Source of the DNA: a virus
IMG/VR virus record: IMGVR_UViG_3300017917_003276
Location: 1 to 50,671 of that record
DNA: 50,671 bases
Strand: one strand, 5' to 3'
The translations under genes were made by a program, and so were the position numbers. Below are positions 22,708 to 30,984 of the stretch, in pieces. Positions within the stretch are counted from its first letter, which is position 1, and the number at the start of each line of letters is the position of its first letter. The notes under the pieces are model-generated. The model was not told the DNA's origin. It saw only the letters and a program-made list of their open reading frames with translations, and did no database searches.

Positions 22708-23666
22708 AGTTTGTTGTCACAGGAGGATTAGGATTTATCGGACACCATGTAGTCCGCATACTTGAAGAGCAGAATCATGAATGTTTAATTATTGATAGTC
22801 TAACAGACTATGGTTTTCTTGATCCTGCAGAACTAACCTATCTTGTAAACCATCGACGTCAAGGTATCAAAGCCGAATGCCATAGAGTAGACATTCGCGC
22901 ACCAAAGATAGTTTATGAACACTTTGCAAAATTTCAACCTGATGTGGTTATTCATTTGGCCAGTTACCCTAGACAAAAGGCAGTGTCTGCAAAACCATTA
23001 GAAGCCAGCGATGTAATGTGTACAGGTTTAATTAATCTATTAGAAAATGCCAAAACTACAGGAATAAAAAAATTTGTTTATATTTCTAGCAGTATGGTCT
23101 ATGGTGATTTTGAAAATGACGTCACTGAAGAGTCTTCTTGTAATCCCATAGGTCAGTATGGGATTATGAAACTTATGGGAGAGGCATTGGTAAAAGACTA
23201 TAGTCGACTGGGAAATTTTGACCACGCAATTGTGCGTCCCAGCGCGGTTTATGGTGAATGGGATGTCAAAGACCGAGTGATCAGTCAGTTTATGACCAAA
23301 GCCATGCGAGGAGAAACTCTGCAGGTCAAAGGTGCAGATGAAGTTTTAGACTTTACCTATGTCAAAGACGCTGCTATGGGCATAGTGATGGTTGCAACTC
23401 AGGATATTTCTGCTAACAAGACTTACAACATCACCAGATCTAATGGTCAACTCTGCAGTCTGCTTGAAGCAGCCAATCTTGCAGTAAAAATTGCAGGACG
23501 AGGATTTGTATCTATTACCGACAGAGATTTGAATTTCCCCAAGAGAGGAAGATTGGATATTACCAATGCCGTCAACGACCTAGGGTACAACCCCAGCGTT
23601 GACATTGAAGAAGGTTTCCATAGATATCATGCATGGTACTTACAAAATCCCGTTCTTTGGTCTTGA
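22704..23666 (+). CDS. NAD-dependent sugar epimerase/dehydratase (extended SDR)
   Basis: The 320-residue protein has the NAD motif VTGGLGFIGHHVVRIL (GxxGxxG, residues 5-20), VVIHLASYPRQ, SSSMVYGDFEN and the catalytic YxxxK in QYGIMKLMGE. It fits NDP-sugar 4-epimerases/dehydratases that act on nucleotide-sugars in the cytoplasm. The exact substrate is not readable. The next gene is a DegT-type sugar aminotransferase overlapping by 38 bases, which suggests a pathway to an NDP-amino sugar used by the glycosyltransferases encoded in this window. Confidence 0.9.
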   Translation: MKFVVTGGLGFIGHHVVRILEEQNHECLIIDSLTDYGFLDPAELTYLVNHRRQGIKAECHRVDIRAPKIVYEHFAKFQPDVVIHLASYPRQKAVSAKPLEASDVMCTGLINLLENAKTTGIKKFVYISSSMVYGDFENDVTEESSCNPIGQYGIMKLMGEALVKDYSRLGNFDHAIVRPSAVYGEWDVKDRVISQFMTKAMRGETLQVKGADEVLDFTYVKDAAMGIVMVATQDISANKTYNITRSNGQLCSLLEAANLAVKIAGRGFVSITDRDLNFPKRGRLDITNAVNDLGYNPSVDIEEGFHRYHAWYLQNPVLWS

Positions 23667-24744
23667 TAGACAGTACCAAAGTATTCGTAAAGAAATTCTT
23701 GAGACCAGTGATCAGGTCTATTCCTCAGGGCAAGTCTTAGATGGTCCAAACACTGCAGAATTTGAGCGCACCATAGCCAAGATGTGCGAGAGACGCTATG
23801 CCATAGCAGTGAATAGTGGATCTCAAGCCTTGATCTTTGCACTGCGCAGCGTGGATTTGCTACAGCGTGAAAAAAATAAAATTGTAATACCTGGCCAGAG
23901 TTTCGTAGCAACACTAAACAGTGTCATTGAATCAGGGTTTGACCCTAGTTTTTGTGATGTAGATCGTTTAAATGGTCTTCTTGATATAGGTAGCATAAAC
24001 TTGCCGGCAGAAGATATTTCTGCAGTTATGTATGTTAATCTATTTGGCAATGTTATCGACTATGATCAACTCAGAGCCTACGAAAAGATTTTTACCGATG
24101 ACACTGTACCTATTATCGAAGATGCAGCACAGAGTTTTGGTGCCTACTACAAAGGTATACCCAGTGGTAAATTAGGTGATATTAGTTGTTTAAGTTTTGA
24201 TCCTACAAAAAATTTACCCGCCTACGGCAGTGGGGGCATGGTGTTGACTGACAATCCAACAGTTGCTGAGGCTGTCGTTAATCTTAGAGATAACGGCAAA
24301 GTCAGCGATCACAATATTACCGGCACAAACAGCAAAATGAACGAAGTTGACTGTGCTCATATGCTGGTTAAACTTAAATATTTTTCTCAATGGCAGCAGA
24401 GACGAACTGCAATTGCTAACTATTATATTGATCAACTTAAAGACATTGTACTGTTACCAACAGTCAGTTCCGATGTTGAACATTGTTGGCACAAGTTTGT
24501 ACTGCATGTTCATGATCGATATAGATTATCTACAAACTTAACCAGATTGGGAATTGAAACTCGTGTGCACTATTCAACACCTTTGCACTATCATACTGTT
24601 GCCTATACTGCCAGTTACAGTTATACTAGTTTACCGGGTGCTGAAGAATTTGCTCAAACTTGCCTAAGTTTGCCTATATACCCAGAACTCACTGACGCAG
24701 AAGTTGAAGCAGTTGTTGATGCTATCCGTGATAGCCTTTTGTAA
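23629..24744 (+). CDS. DegT/DnrJ/EryC1 sugar aminotransferase
   Basis: The 371-residue PLP-dependent protein transfers an amino group to a keto-sugar nucleotide. It shows IPFFGLDRQYQSIRKEILET at the start, VNSGSQALIFALR (cofactor phosphate site), IIEDAAQSFGAYYKGIPSG and the PLP lysine in SFDPTKNLPAYGSGGMVLTD. Length is normal for the family, unlike the short relative at 3798. I prefer ATG 23629 over the earlier in-frame 23599. It is the last plus-strand gene and its end overlaps the converging minus-strand operon by 23 bases. Confidence 0.9.
   Translation: MHGTYKIPFFGLDRQYQSIRKEILETSDQVYSSGQVLDGPNTAEFERTIAKMCERRYAIAVNSGSQALIFALRSVDLLQREKNKIVIPGQSFVATLNSVIESGFDPSFCDVDRLNGLLDIGSINLPAEDISAVMYVNLFGNVIDYDQLRAYEKIFTDDTVPIIEDAAQSFGAYYKGIPSGKLGDISCLSFDPTKNLPAYGSGGMVLTDNPTVAEAVVNLRDNGKVSDHNITGTNSKMNEVDCAHMLVKLKYFSQWQQRRTAIANYYIDQLKDIVLLPTVSSDVEHCWHKFVLHVHDRYRLSTNLTRLGIETRVHYSTPLHYHTVAYTASYSYTSLPGAEEFAQTCLSLPIYPELTDAEVEAVVDAIRDSLL
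24721..24740 (+). terminator. Possible terminator at the convergent junction
   Basis: A 6-bp stem GCTATC/GATAGC (24721-24726, 24730-24735) with a 3-base loop, followed by CTTTT. It lies in the last codons of the aminotransferase gene where the two arms converge. The stem is short, so efficiency is uncertain. Confidence 0.45.
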
Positions 24745-27157
24745 TCCAATGATTTTGTAACCATGCCCACTCAAAGGTCAACAATAGTTCTGCGTAGTTA
24801 TAGTTAACTTCCTTGCAGTAGTCTAGCGCGTCTTTGGCGCCCTGTATACTCCACCCTGCATGGTTTCCTTGTGCTTTGGTTAACCAAGTATCTAATCTAT
24901 ATCGGCTTTCAATACTGCCCGTGTTTAAAACGTCGTAGTTGAGTTTAACTACTTCTCTGAAGGCAGTACGCCATGTTAGTTCTGGAGACGTATTATAATG
25001 CGCTATACCGCTGTTAACGGGTACTACTGCGTGTGGCTTGCTCAGAGTGAAATCAAGGCCATGTTCTTCAGTTTCTAAAACTAGTTTTTTATTGTAGGCA
25101 ATCATGCCCATATGACCATATTCTAGACCATTTACGGGGTTTTTTGAGTGGAAAATGTAGTGTTTTAGACCCTGTAATCTGTCCGGTTGCCAGTACCAGT
25201 CAAAATTGGGGTTTACTTCTAATTTTGCAAAAACAGCGAAAAACCAGTTTGTGCTACTGGCCTGTGCTGCGGCTTTGTAGGCAGCAGCACGACCATTTAT
25301 ATTAGTAACCCTATGTATGAAATTTACTGCGCCACTACCTTTTACAGTGTTGTATAAATGTTGGTACCAACGTTCTGCTTCTGGTTCCCCATTGCTGATG
25401 TAAACTATGTCTAATTCGTCATCTGTGATTTTAATATTATCTTTGTGTAGATAGGGGTAGTCATAGAGTTGTGTTTTTAGATAGTTTTTGACTTCTCTAG
25501 GCACCAAAACCATACTATTTCCGTTTGAAATGGGATAGATTTTTTTGTCTTTTTCATTCCACAGGCAAGGATCGCAAATATAGTGAACTTTATTATTGTA
25601 ATCGGGTTTAAAAAAAGTATAGGGGTTGATAAAAGTATGATTTTTAACTGCAGTAACTAGATCATCGTTAGCATACTCTACAGTGTCAAAATTCAATCTA
25701 TCCACACGCTGATCTTCGCAATAGTTGATAACATTGAACCAATCCAACAATTCTAGTTCGACCATTTGCTGTTTAAAACTTTCAACATGAATATAGAATG
25801 TGTCACCGCGCTTTTGTAGACCGCTGGCAAACACGTGAATCATTTCTCGTTGCCATGGCTCAGGTTGCCAACTAAAATCAAATTTTGTATAATCACACAG
25901 ACTAGATATTACCCAAACATATTCAGTTGGGGCTGTAGCCACAATGCGTTTAAGTACGTCCAGATATTCCCCTGCAAATCTTGTGCGTTTGATTTTGGGA
26001 TAACGAGACTGTAGACTGTCAAAGTAATCACCTGCAGCATTGCCATGATCAACCCAATAGATATCGTATAGGTCATCGGGTATAACCACAGGTTGGTCAT
26101 TGACAAAGTTTAGATTAGGGAACTCTTCAATGCTCTTGCACCACTTGCTGCAACGCTCAAACTCGTACTTGTTGATTAAGAAAGTATCTGACCACTTCTG
26201 CCATTGACTACCAAACACATGAGTCATATAACTCTGCCATGGCTGTGCATGCCAAGCAAAGTCAAAATTATCATAGACACATTCGCTGGATATAACCCAA
26301 AACTTTGCTGTCTTAGACCTTGCTAGACAGCGTGTAATGGTTTCTATCATGCTGTTAGCATAACGTACCTTCTGTGCATGCGGATATCTTTCGTATAGAC
26401 GGTTATAGCGTGTCTGTGATGCTGCATTACTTTTGTCAATGAAAAATATATCTAGGACTTCAAGTGCTGACTTATCAGATTGTTTTACCGGTGCTGGGCC
26501 CGCAAATTTTATTTCAGTGGCAGAGGGCACGGTATAGATTAGCCCAACACTCTGTTGATACTCAGTGCCAAAGTGATAGATATATGGAGCATCTAACACG
26601 TTTGGGTGCCATGTAAAGTCTATATTGTCAGTATCTACTTCTTCAGGAACCAACCAGTATTCTAGTGTGGGTTTGGTTGCAACTACGAAAGCATCTTCAA
26701 ATCTTATGCCTGCCGAATCTGCAGACGCATAGACAACTCCGCAGGCACTTTGATGCTGACTAGGAAAATGATGCTGGAAACGGGGACCCAATGGATCAGG
26801 GTGCCAAGAAAAATCAACAGTAGACTTGTCTACATAGTTGGGAATTGTCCAATTTTCTTCCGAAGGTCGTCTTGTGACCGTGGCTGATAAGAAATGCCAC
26901 TGTGGATTGACTGCTAGATCTTTACGTGCCAAGTATGTTTGGCCGTCTCGTTGCCACTGACTTGGCCAAACATGTACGTACTGCTCCTCCCAGGGGGCAC
27001 TGTGATAATCAAAATTAAAATTAGAATAATCGTTATCACCGTGAATAAACCAAAAGAATCTAGTTCTGCTTTTTTCAGCAGCAGCAGCCAAACTTTCTGC
27101 TGGTTGTTCAAAAGGAAATAGATTAGGTTTTGAGCCCTGATAAAATACATCAAACAT
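24722..27157 (-). CDS. 811-residue protein of repeated degenerate GT-A modules
   Basis: The protein contains about six copies of a module with a core like FWVISSECVYDNFDFAWH, then PWQSYMTHVFGSQWQ. They lie near residues 35, 105, 168, 285, 415 and 645. The fuller copies begin with a Rossmann-like DIFFIDKSN or DIYWVDHGN strand. The last module aligns with the glycosyltransferase at 44364 (NGLEYGHMGMIAYNKKLV against NGLQYGNGGLSCWTKEFV). Where that enzyme has LIDGDNIPDP, this one has VFAKLEVNP, so the metal-binding acid motif seems lost. It may be a binding or scaffold protein derived from glycosyltransferases. It is the last gene of the long minus-strand operon. Confidence 0.8.
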   Translation of the reverse strand: MFDVFYQGSKPNLFPFEQPAESLAAAAEKSRTRFFWFIHGDNDYSNFNFDYHSAPWEEQYVHVWPSQWQRDGQTYLARKDLAVNPQWHFLSATVTRRPSEENWTIPNYVDKSTVDFSWHPDPLGPRFQHHFPSQHQSACGVVYASADSAGIRFEDAFVVATKPTLEYWLVPEEVDTDNIDFTWHPNVLDAPYIYHFGTEYQQSVGLIYTVPSATEIKFAGPAPVKQSDKSALEVLDIFFIDKSNAASQTRYNRLYERYPHAQKVRYANSMIETITRCLARSKTAKFWVISSECVYDNFDFAWHAQPWQSYMTHVFGSQWQKWSDTFLINKYEFERCSKWCKSIEEFPNLNFVNDQPVVIPDDLYDIYWVDHGNAAGDYFDSLQSRYPKIKRTRFAGEYLDVLKRIVATAPTEYVWVISSLCDYTKFDFSWQPEPWQREMIHVFASGLQKRGDTFYIHVESFKQQMVELELLDWFNVINYCEDQRVDRLNFDTVEYANDDLVTAVKNHTFINPYTFFKPDYNNKVHYICDPCLWNEKDKKIYPISNGNSMVLVPREVKNYLKTQLYDYPYLHKDNIKITDDELDIVYISNGEPEAERWYQHLYNTVKGSGAVNFIHRVTNINGRAAAYKAAAQASSTNWFFAVFAKLEVNPNFDWYWQPDRLQGLKHYIFHSKNPVNGLEYGHMGMIAYNKKLVLETEEHGLDFTLSKPHAVVPVNSGIAHYNTSPELTWRTAFREVVKLNYDVLNTGSIESRYRLDTWLTKAQGNHAGWSIQGAKDALDYCKEVNYNYAELLLTFEWAWLQNHWITKGYHG

Positions 27158-27572
27158 TAATTTGTTCTACTTCTATCCCAGAACGCGATAAAAATTTAAT
27201 TCCGTCAGCGCAACGATATTCTGTAGCATAGTAAACTTTTTTAATTCCACTTTGGTATATTAGTTTGGCACAGTCAATGCAGGGCGCATGTGTGATAAAA
27301 ATTACAGCACCTTCACCACTTTCACTAGACCGTGCTAGTTTTGCAATGGCATTTGATTCTGCATGCAGGACTTCTGGGCGTGTTTTTAGTGAACCATCTT
27401 CTTGTGTGAATTCACAGACATTGTCCCACCCGCTAGGCATACCGTTATAACCAATAGAAATTATTCTTTCATCTTTAACTATCAGTGCACCCACTTTGAG
27501 TTTAACCGCAGTGCTACATTCTGCGTAGATGTGTACGGCTCGCATGTGAGCCTGTATGTGTTTGAGTTTCAA
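27150..27572 (-). CDS. dCMP/cytidine-type deaminase
   Basis: The 140-residue protein has the zinc motifs HAESNAIAKLA (HAE) and APCIDCAKLIYQSG (PCxxC), plus KVGALIVKDERIISIGYNGM, all typical of dCMP deaminase, which makes dUMP for thymidylate synthase. The start appears to be TTG 27572, overlapping the stop of the kinase gene (TTGA). Its distance from thyA, inside a modification operon, could also point to a role on a modified nucleotide. Confidence 0.88.
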   Translation of the reverse strand: MKLKHIQAHMRAVHIYAECSTAVKLKVGALIVKDERIISIGYNGMPSGWDNVCEFTQEDGSLKTRPEVLHAESNAIAKLARSSESGEGAVIFITHAPCIDCAKLIYQSGIKKVYYATEYRCADGIKFLSRSGIEVEQINV

Positions 27573-28003
27573 TTGTTTACCATGTAAATAAGTTGTTCAG
27601 CAATGATCTGATCCCAAGGCCAACTAGTATAATCATGTATTATATAGTCTGCTTCACTGGGAGGTTCAAATATTTTGTTCGTATCTGCATATCTGCTTTC
27701 TTGGAGAGTATTCATCCATATCAACAGATCAGGTTGAAAAATTTCTCTAAATTCTTTCAGCGGGCAGACAAAATCACAGACAACAATTTTGCCCTCTTGT
27801 TCATAATCTGCTGCCAGATCATTCATTCTACGAGCCTGACGTGCTCTTCCTTCAAAACTAAAATCCCAATCATCATAGACTGCTCGAATCGAGTCGGCAT
27901 TTAGCCAAGCAACGTTTTCATTTTTATATTTTAAATAGTCTACTACACCTGCTGCCATGGTAGTTTTTCCGCTACCAGGCAGACCCATTATTAATGATCT
28001 CAT
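27569..28003 (-). CDS. P-loop kinase (APS-kinase/nucleotide-kinase-like)
   Basis: The 144-residue protein begins MRSLIMGLPGSGKTTMAAGV (Walker A). It has WLNADSIRAVYDDWDFS and VVCDFVCPLKEFREIFQ, which recall the substrate and lid parts of adenylylsulfate kinase and related small-molecule kinases. It would phosphorylate an adenylyl-sulfate, a nucleotide or another hydroxyl. ATG 28003 overlaps the carbamoyltransferase stop (ATGA). The deaminase follows with a 4-base overlap. Confidence 0.82.
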   Translation of the reverse strand: MRSLIMGLPGSGKTTMAAGVVDYLKYKNENVAWLNADSIRAVYDDWDFSFEGRARQARRMNDLAADYEQEGKIVVCDFVCPLKEFREIFQPDLLIWMNTLQESRYADTNKIFEPPSEADYIIHDYTSWPWDQIIAEQLIYMVNN

Positions 28004-29490
28004 GACAGCACCTTAATTCCGTATAGTTTTTCAAATCTATCCGCATCGGCCCTATCATTAACCATGGGCTCACCGCGAATGTTTAAACTAGTATTTAACA
28101 ACATTGGACAACCAGTCCAGGCATACCAGGCCTCTAGTAACTTTCTAATTCCAGATTGGTCGTTGGGGGGTACTGTTTGTACTCGTGAAGTGCCATCAAC
28201 GTGTACAATTGCAGGAAACTCTTTGGGGAACTTACAACTGGCTACTACCTGCATGTAGTTGCTAGTTTCCCATGAGACTGGCATAGCAAAATATTCGTGT
28301 AATAGTTCCTGCAGAATAACGGGTGCAAATGGTCTAAACTTTTGTCTACGTTTGATTTCGTTAACTTGATCTTTTATGTCTGGACCACGCGGATCTGCTA
28401 GTAAACTTCTGTTGCCCAGTGCACGTGGACCAAACTCTGCACGACCGCTGGCTACACCTACTATTTTATTGTTGACTAGTTCACTCAGGAGATCTTTTAC
28501 TGGGTATTCTCCAGGAATATCATGTCCTAGAAATGCGGTGTTCCAAGATAACTGCTTTCCGTAGGTCAAGGCCGCCGCACCCAGACTACTGCCAGCATCA
28601 CCTGGATTGGGCATTATCCATATACGATCAAAATATTCACCAAGAATTCGATTGGCCAAACAGTTTAAGGCAACACCGCCCATATATACTAAATTCTTAC
28701 TTAGATTAAAATTTTCTGCTTTGATCATCACACTGCTGATTAAATCTTCCGTTACTGCCTGTACTGTAGAAGCCATGTTCATATGATCATCAAATTTGAT
28801 TACGTTATTAGGAACACCCAGATGAAAATTATGCTTCAGAAGTATATTGCTGTCATCTTGCACGCAGGCATGGCTTAGTCGAATCTGATTTATAGCATCG
28901 GATTTACCCCATCCGCTCATGCCCATTAGAATATATTCTTCATCCAATGGTTTTAATCCTGCTAATTTGGTAAAAGCCGAGTACATCAGTCCAATGCTGT
29001 GAGGATATTTTTGACCCCATAGTTTTTTGTAGACAGCACGTTTTTGATTATCATATCTTGCATGCCATATAGAGATAGTATCCCACTCCCCAATAGCGTC
29101 GATTACTACAACAGTAGCATCGTCAAATGGACTTGTTTGAAATCCAGCAGCAGCATGACTCAAATGATGACCGTGATATTCTATCTTAGGAATCTTACCA
29201 TAGGGCCATATATTGCGTAGTTGATGGTGTATTTTCTTATTAGAAAAAGCATCGCGGTATTGGCCAGCGTATAGTTGTCTAGTAAACTTTATCCATGGTC
29301 TTTCGTAATAGGCGATGCAATCAAAAGGACCGCCATACTTGTATGCATCATACAATAAATCTCTGTTGAGTTCAGCATCATTTTTGACCTTGCTGTATCT
29401 TTCAGCATGACCAGCAAAGACAATTTTACTGTCTTCAATGACGGTGACTGAAGCATCGTGAAAGCCTGATGATATACCTAGTATGTTCAT
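28000..29490 (-). CDS. NodU/TobZ-type carbamoyltransferase
   Basis: The 496-residue protein fits O-carbamoyltransferases, which move a carbamoyl group from carbamoyl phosphate via carbamoyl-AMP to a hydroxyl. It has MNILGISSGFHDASVTVIED, HGHHLSHAAAGFQTSPFDDA (metal and active-site His), VYMGGVALNCLANR, PNPGDAGSSLGAAA and the C-terminal FGPRALGNRSLLADPR. The substrate may be a sugar on a virion or surface glycan, or a modified base in DNA; the sequence does not decide. The gene starts directly after an SGNH gene (TAAATG). Confidence 0.93.
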   Translation of the reverse strand: MNILGISSGFHDASVTVIEDSKIVFAGHAERYSKVKNDAELNRDLLYDAYKYGGPFDCIAYYERPWIKFTRQLYAGQYRDAFSNKKIHHQLRNIWPYGKIPKIEYHGHHLSHAAAGFQTSPFDDATVVVIDAIGEWDTISIWHARYDNQKRAVYKKLWGQKYPHSIGLMYSAFTKLAGLKPLDEEYILMGMSGWGKSDAINQIRLSHACVQDDSNILLKHNFHLGVPNNVIKFDDHMNMASTVQAVTEDLISSVMIKAENFNLSKNLVYMGGVALNCLANRILGEYFDRIWIMPNPGDAGSSLGAAALTYGKQLSWNTAFLGHDIPGEYPVKDLLSELVNNKIVGVASGRAEFGPRALGNRSLLADPRGPDIKDQVNEIKRRQKFRPFAPVILQELLHEYFAMPVSWETSNYMQVVASCKFPKEFPAIVHVDGTSRVQTVPPNDQSGIRKLLEAWYAWTGCPMLLNTSLNIRGEPMVNDRADADRFEKLYGIKVLS

Positions 29491-30138
29491 TTAGTTTTTT
29501 AGAATTTTAGTTTGAATAAAATTCTTTAGTTTGTCTGCTACTAAAGCGTGGCCCTGTTCTAAGAAATGACCGCGAGGACCTTGAGGTAGTCGATGCGTCC
29601 ATTCCATCATAGATTGATCGGGCCAGCCTAGGTAATAGGTTGGGTCAATCTGATCAAAAATCAATTGATTCTTATGTGTTTCTCTAATGTCGCCATTGGT
29701 ATTACCAAATGCATCAAGCATCACATAGGCCTTGCCCTGCTGACGTAGATAATTCTGAAGTAAAACAATGTTTAGTAGATATTGCCCGTATAGATATTGA
29801 TCATTATGATATCGAGTAAAGTATTCAATAATTTCTTTGCGCCACTCACCAAATTGTCTGTGGAATGCCGGTGAACACCCTGGCCATAGATCATAAGGCC
29901 CAACTTCATCAGCGACCTCTATTCGAGCAAAATGGCTCCAGGCAATGATGATAATATCATAATTGTTAACCTGTTCAACTGCACAACGTACCATTCTAGA
30001 ATTGCCGCTGCCCGGCTGAGCCAAATTTGTTAGGCTAAATCCTAAGTCATTAGACAACAAGCAAGGCCATGATTGATTTAAATCATCTAACTCTTCGCCG
30101 TAGGTAAAACTATCCCCAACTGTTAACAACCGCATCAT
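29491..30138 (-). CDS. SGNH/GDSL hydrolase-like protein
   Basis: The 215-residue protein starts MMRLLTVGDSFTYGEELDDL with the block I GDSF serine, then AQPGSGNSRMVRCAV (the GxGN-like block) and a late EQGHALVADKL His. Such enzymes are esterases or acyltransferases acting on glycans or lipids. Its ATGATG start overlaps the stop of the 33-residue peptide gene. There are two more SGNH-like genes in the operon, at 30202 and 40827. Confidence 0.82.
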   Translation of the reverse strand: MMRLLTVGDSFTYGEELDDLNQSWPCLLSNDLGFSLTNLAQPGSGNSRMVRCAVEQVNNYDIIIIAWSHFARIEVADEVGPYDLWPGCSPAFHRQFGEWRKEIIEYFTRYHNDQYLYGQYLLNIVLLQNYLRQQGKAYVMLDAFGNTNGDIRETHKNQLIFDQIDPTYYLGWPDQSMMEWTHRLPQGPRGHFLEQGHALVADKLKNFIQTKILKN

Positions 30139-30236
30139 TTGTAAATAAAAGGATCTCTCTTGCGTAATTCCTTTAACTTCTTACGATATGCTATCTCTAG
30201 TTTAATCCTGTTTATGATGTTTTTTAACCAATTCAT
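30135..30236 (-). CDS. 33-residue basic peptide ending RDPFIYK
   Basis: The peptide MNWLKNIINRIKLEIAYRKK continues as LKELRKRDPFIYK. It is a basic amphipathic helix with an aromatic end. ATG 30236 is preceded by GGAG at correct spacing (about 30247-30244). The gene overlaps the end of one SGNH gene by 35 bases, and its stop TGA lies within the ATGATG of the next. I recall small proteins ending in KKDPFIY or RDPFIY from marine bacteria and phages. Function is unknown; a substrate or small accessory peptide of the neighbouring enzymes is conceivable. Confidence 0.72.
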   Translation of the reverse strand: MNWLKNIINRIKLEIAYRKKLKELRKRDPFIYK

Positions 30237-30984
30237 TGAATTTCTCCATGATTAATATTGCAGCGTCATAGTGTGCATCTTCTAAAGGATGATCATTTGG
30301 CCCCTTAGTGTACTTATTTTCAGTTGCCCATTGATAAAAACCTCTTGGAGATTGAGTTTCATTAAAATTTATACCTGTTGGAAACCAATACCAATTATTC
30401 CAATCAATTTGCTGCCAAAGATTTTTTATAGACTCGTCATGCATGGCCCGAATAATGCAGTCATGTTGAAAAAAAATATTATTAGAACAGGTAAAAAGAT
30501 AAGGAATGTTTTTAGATTTAAGATAGTACTGTGTAAATAATATTTCCCTGAGAACAGTGTAGACTTCATAGTCTTCGTTGGAAACATTTTTAAAAAGATT
30601 ATAAGCAAACTCTTTTATAGTTTTTGAATTAAGTCCCTTGGTTACAAGACTTTGGTCGTGCACGTGCCAACTAGATATAGAATGCCAAATACCTCGGTGA
30701 TGGTTCAACTCGCTTGAAAATTTAAATTCAAACCGTTGTGCAAATGTCCATGAAACCAAAACAAAAATATCCTGTTCTTTAAAATTTTCACAGGAATTAA
30801 TGGTTGTCCTAGAAATGGCTTGATTTGAAAAACCAGGATATGCCTGACAAACATATTCCATGGAATTGTTTTCTGCCAACAGAGAAGCGTAGGTTTTGCG
30901 GCTATAACCGTTTGGTCCACAATTCTGACAATCTTTTAATTCATTGCCCCAAACAAAACTGTCACCGGTTGCTACTAAAATCAT
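30202..30984 (-). CDS. SGNH/GDSL hydrolase-like protein
   Basis: The 260-residue protein begins MILVATGDSFVWGNELKDCQ, with GFSNQAISRTT and a late GPNDHPLEDAHYDAAILIM. These are recognisable versions of SGNH blocks I, III and V (Asp-x-x-His type). The gene is AT-rich. Catalytic details diverge from the classical family, so activity is uncertain. It overlaps its upstream neighbour by 23 bases and the 33-residue peptide gene downstream. Confidence 0.72.
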   Translation of the reverse strand: MILVATGDSFVWGNELKDCQNCGPNGYSRKTYASLLAENNSMEYVCQAYPGFSNQAISRTTINSCENFKEQDIFVLVSWTFAQRFEFKFSSELNHHRGIWHSISSWHVHDQSLVTKGLNSKTIKEFAYNLFKNVSNEDYEVYTVLREILFTQYYLKSKNIPYLFTCSNNIFFQHDCIIRAMHDESIKNLWQQIDWNNWYWFPTGINFNETQSPRGFYQWATENKYTKGPNDHPLEDAHYDAAILIMEKFNELVKKHHKQD

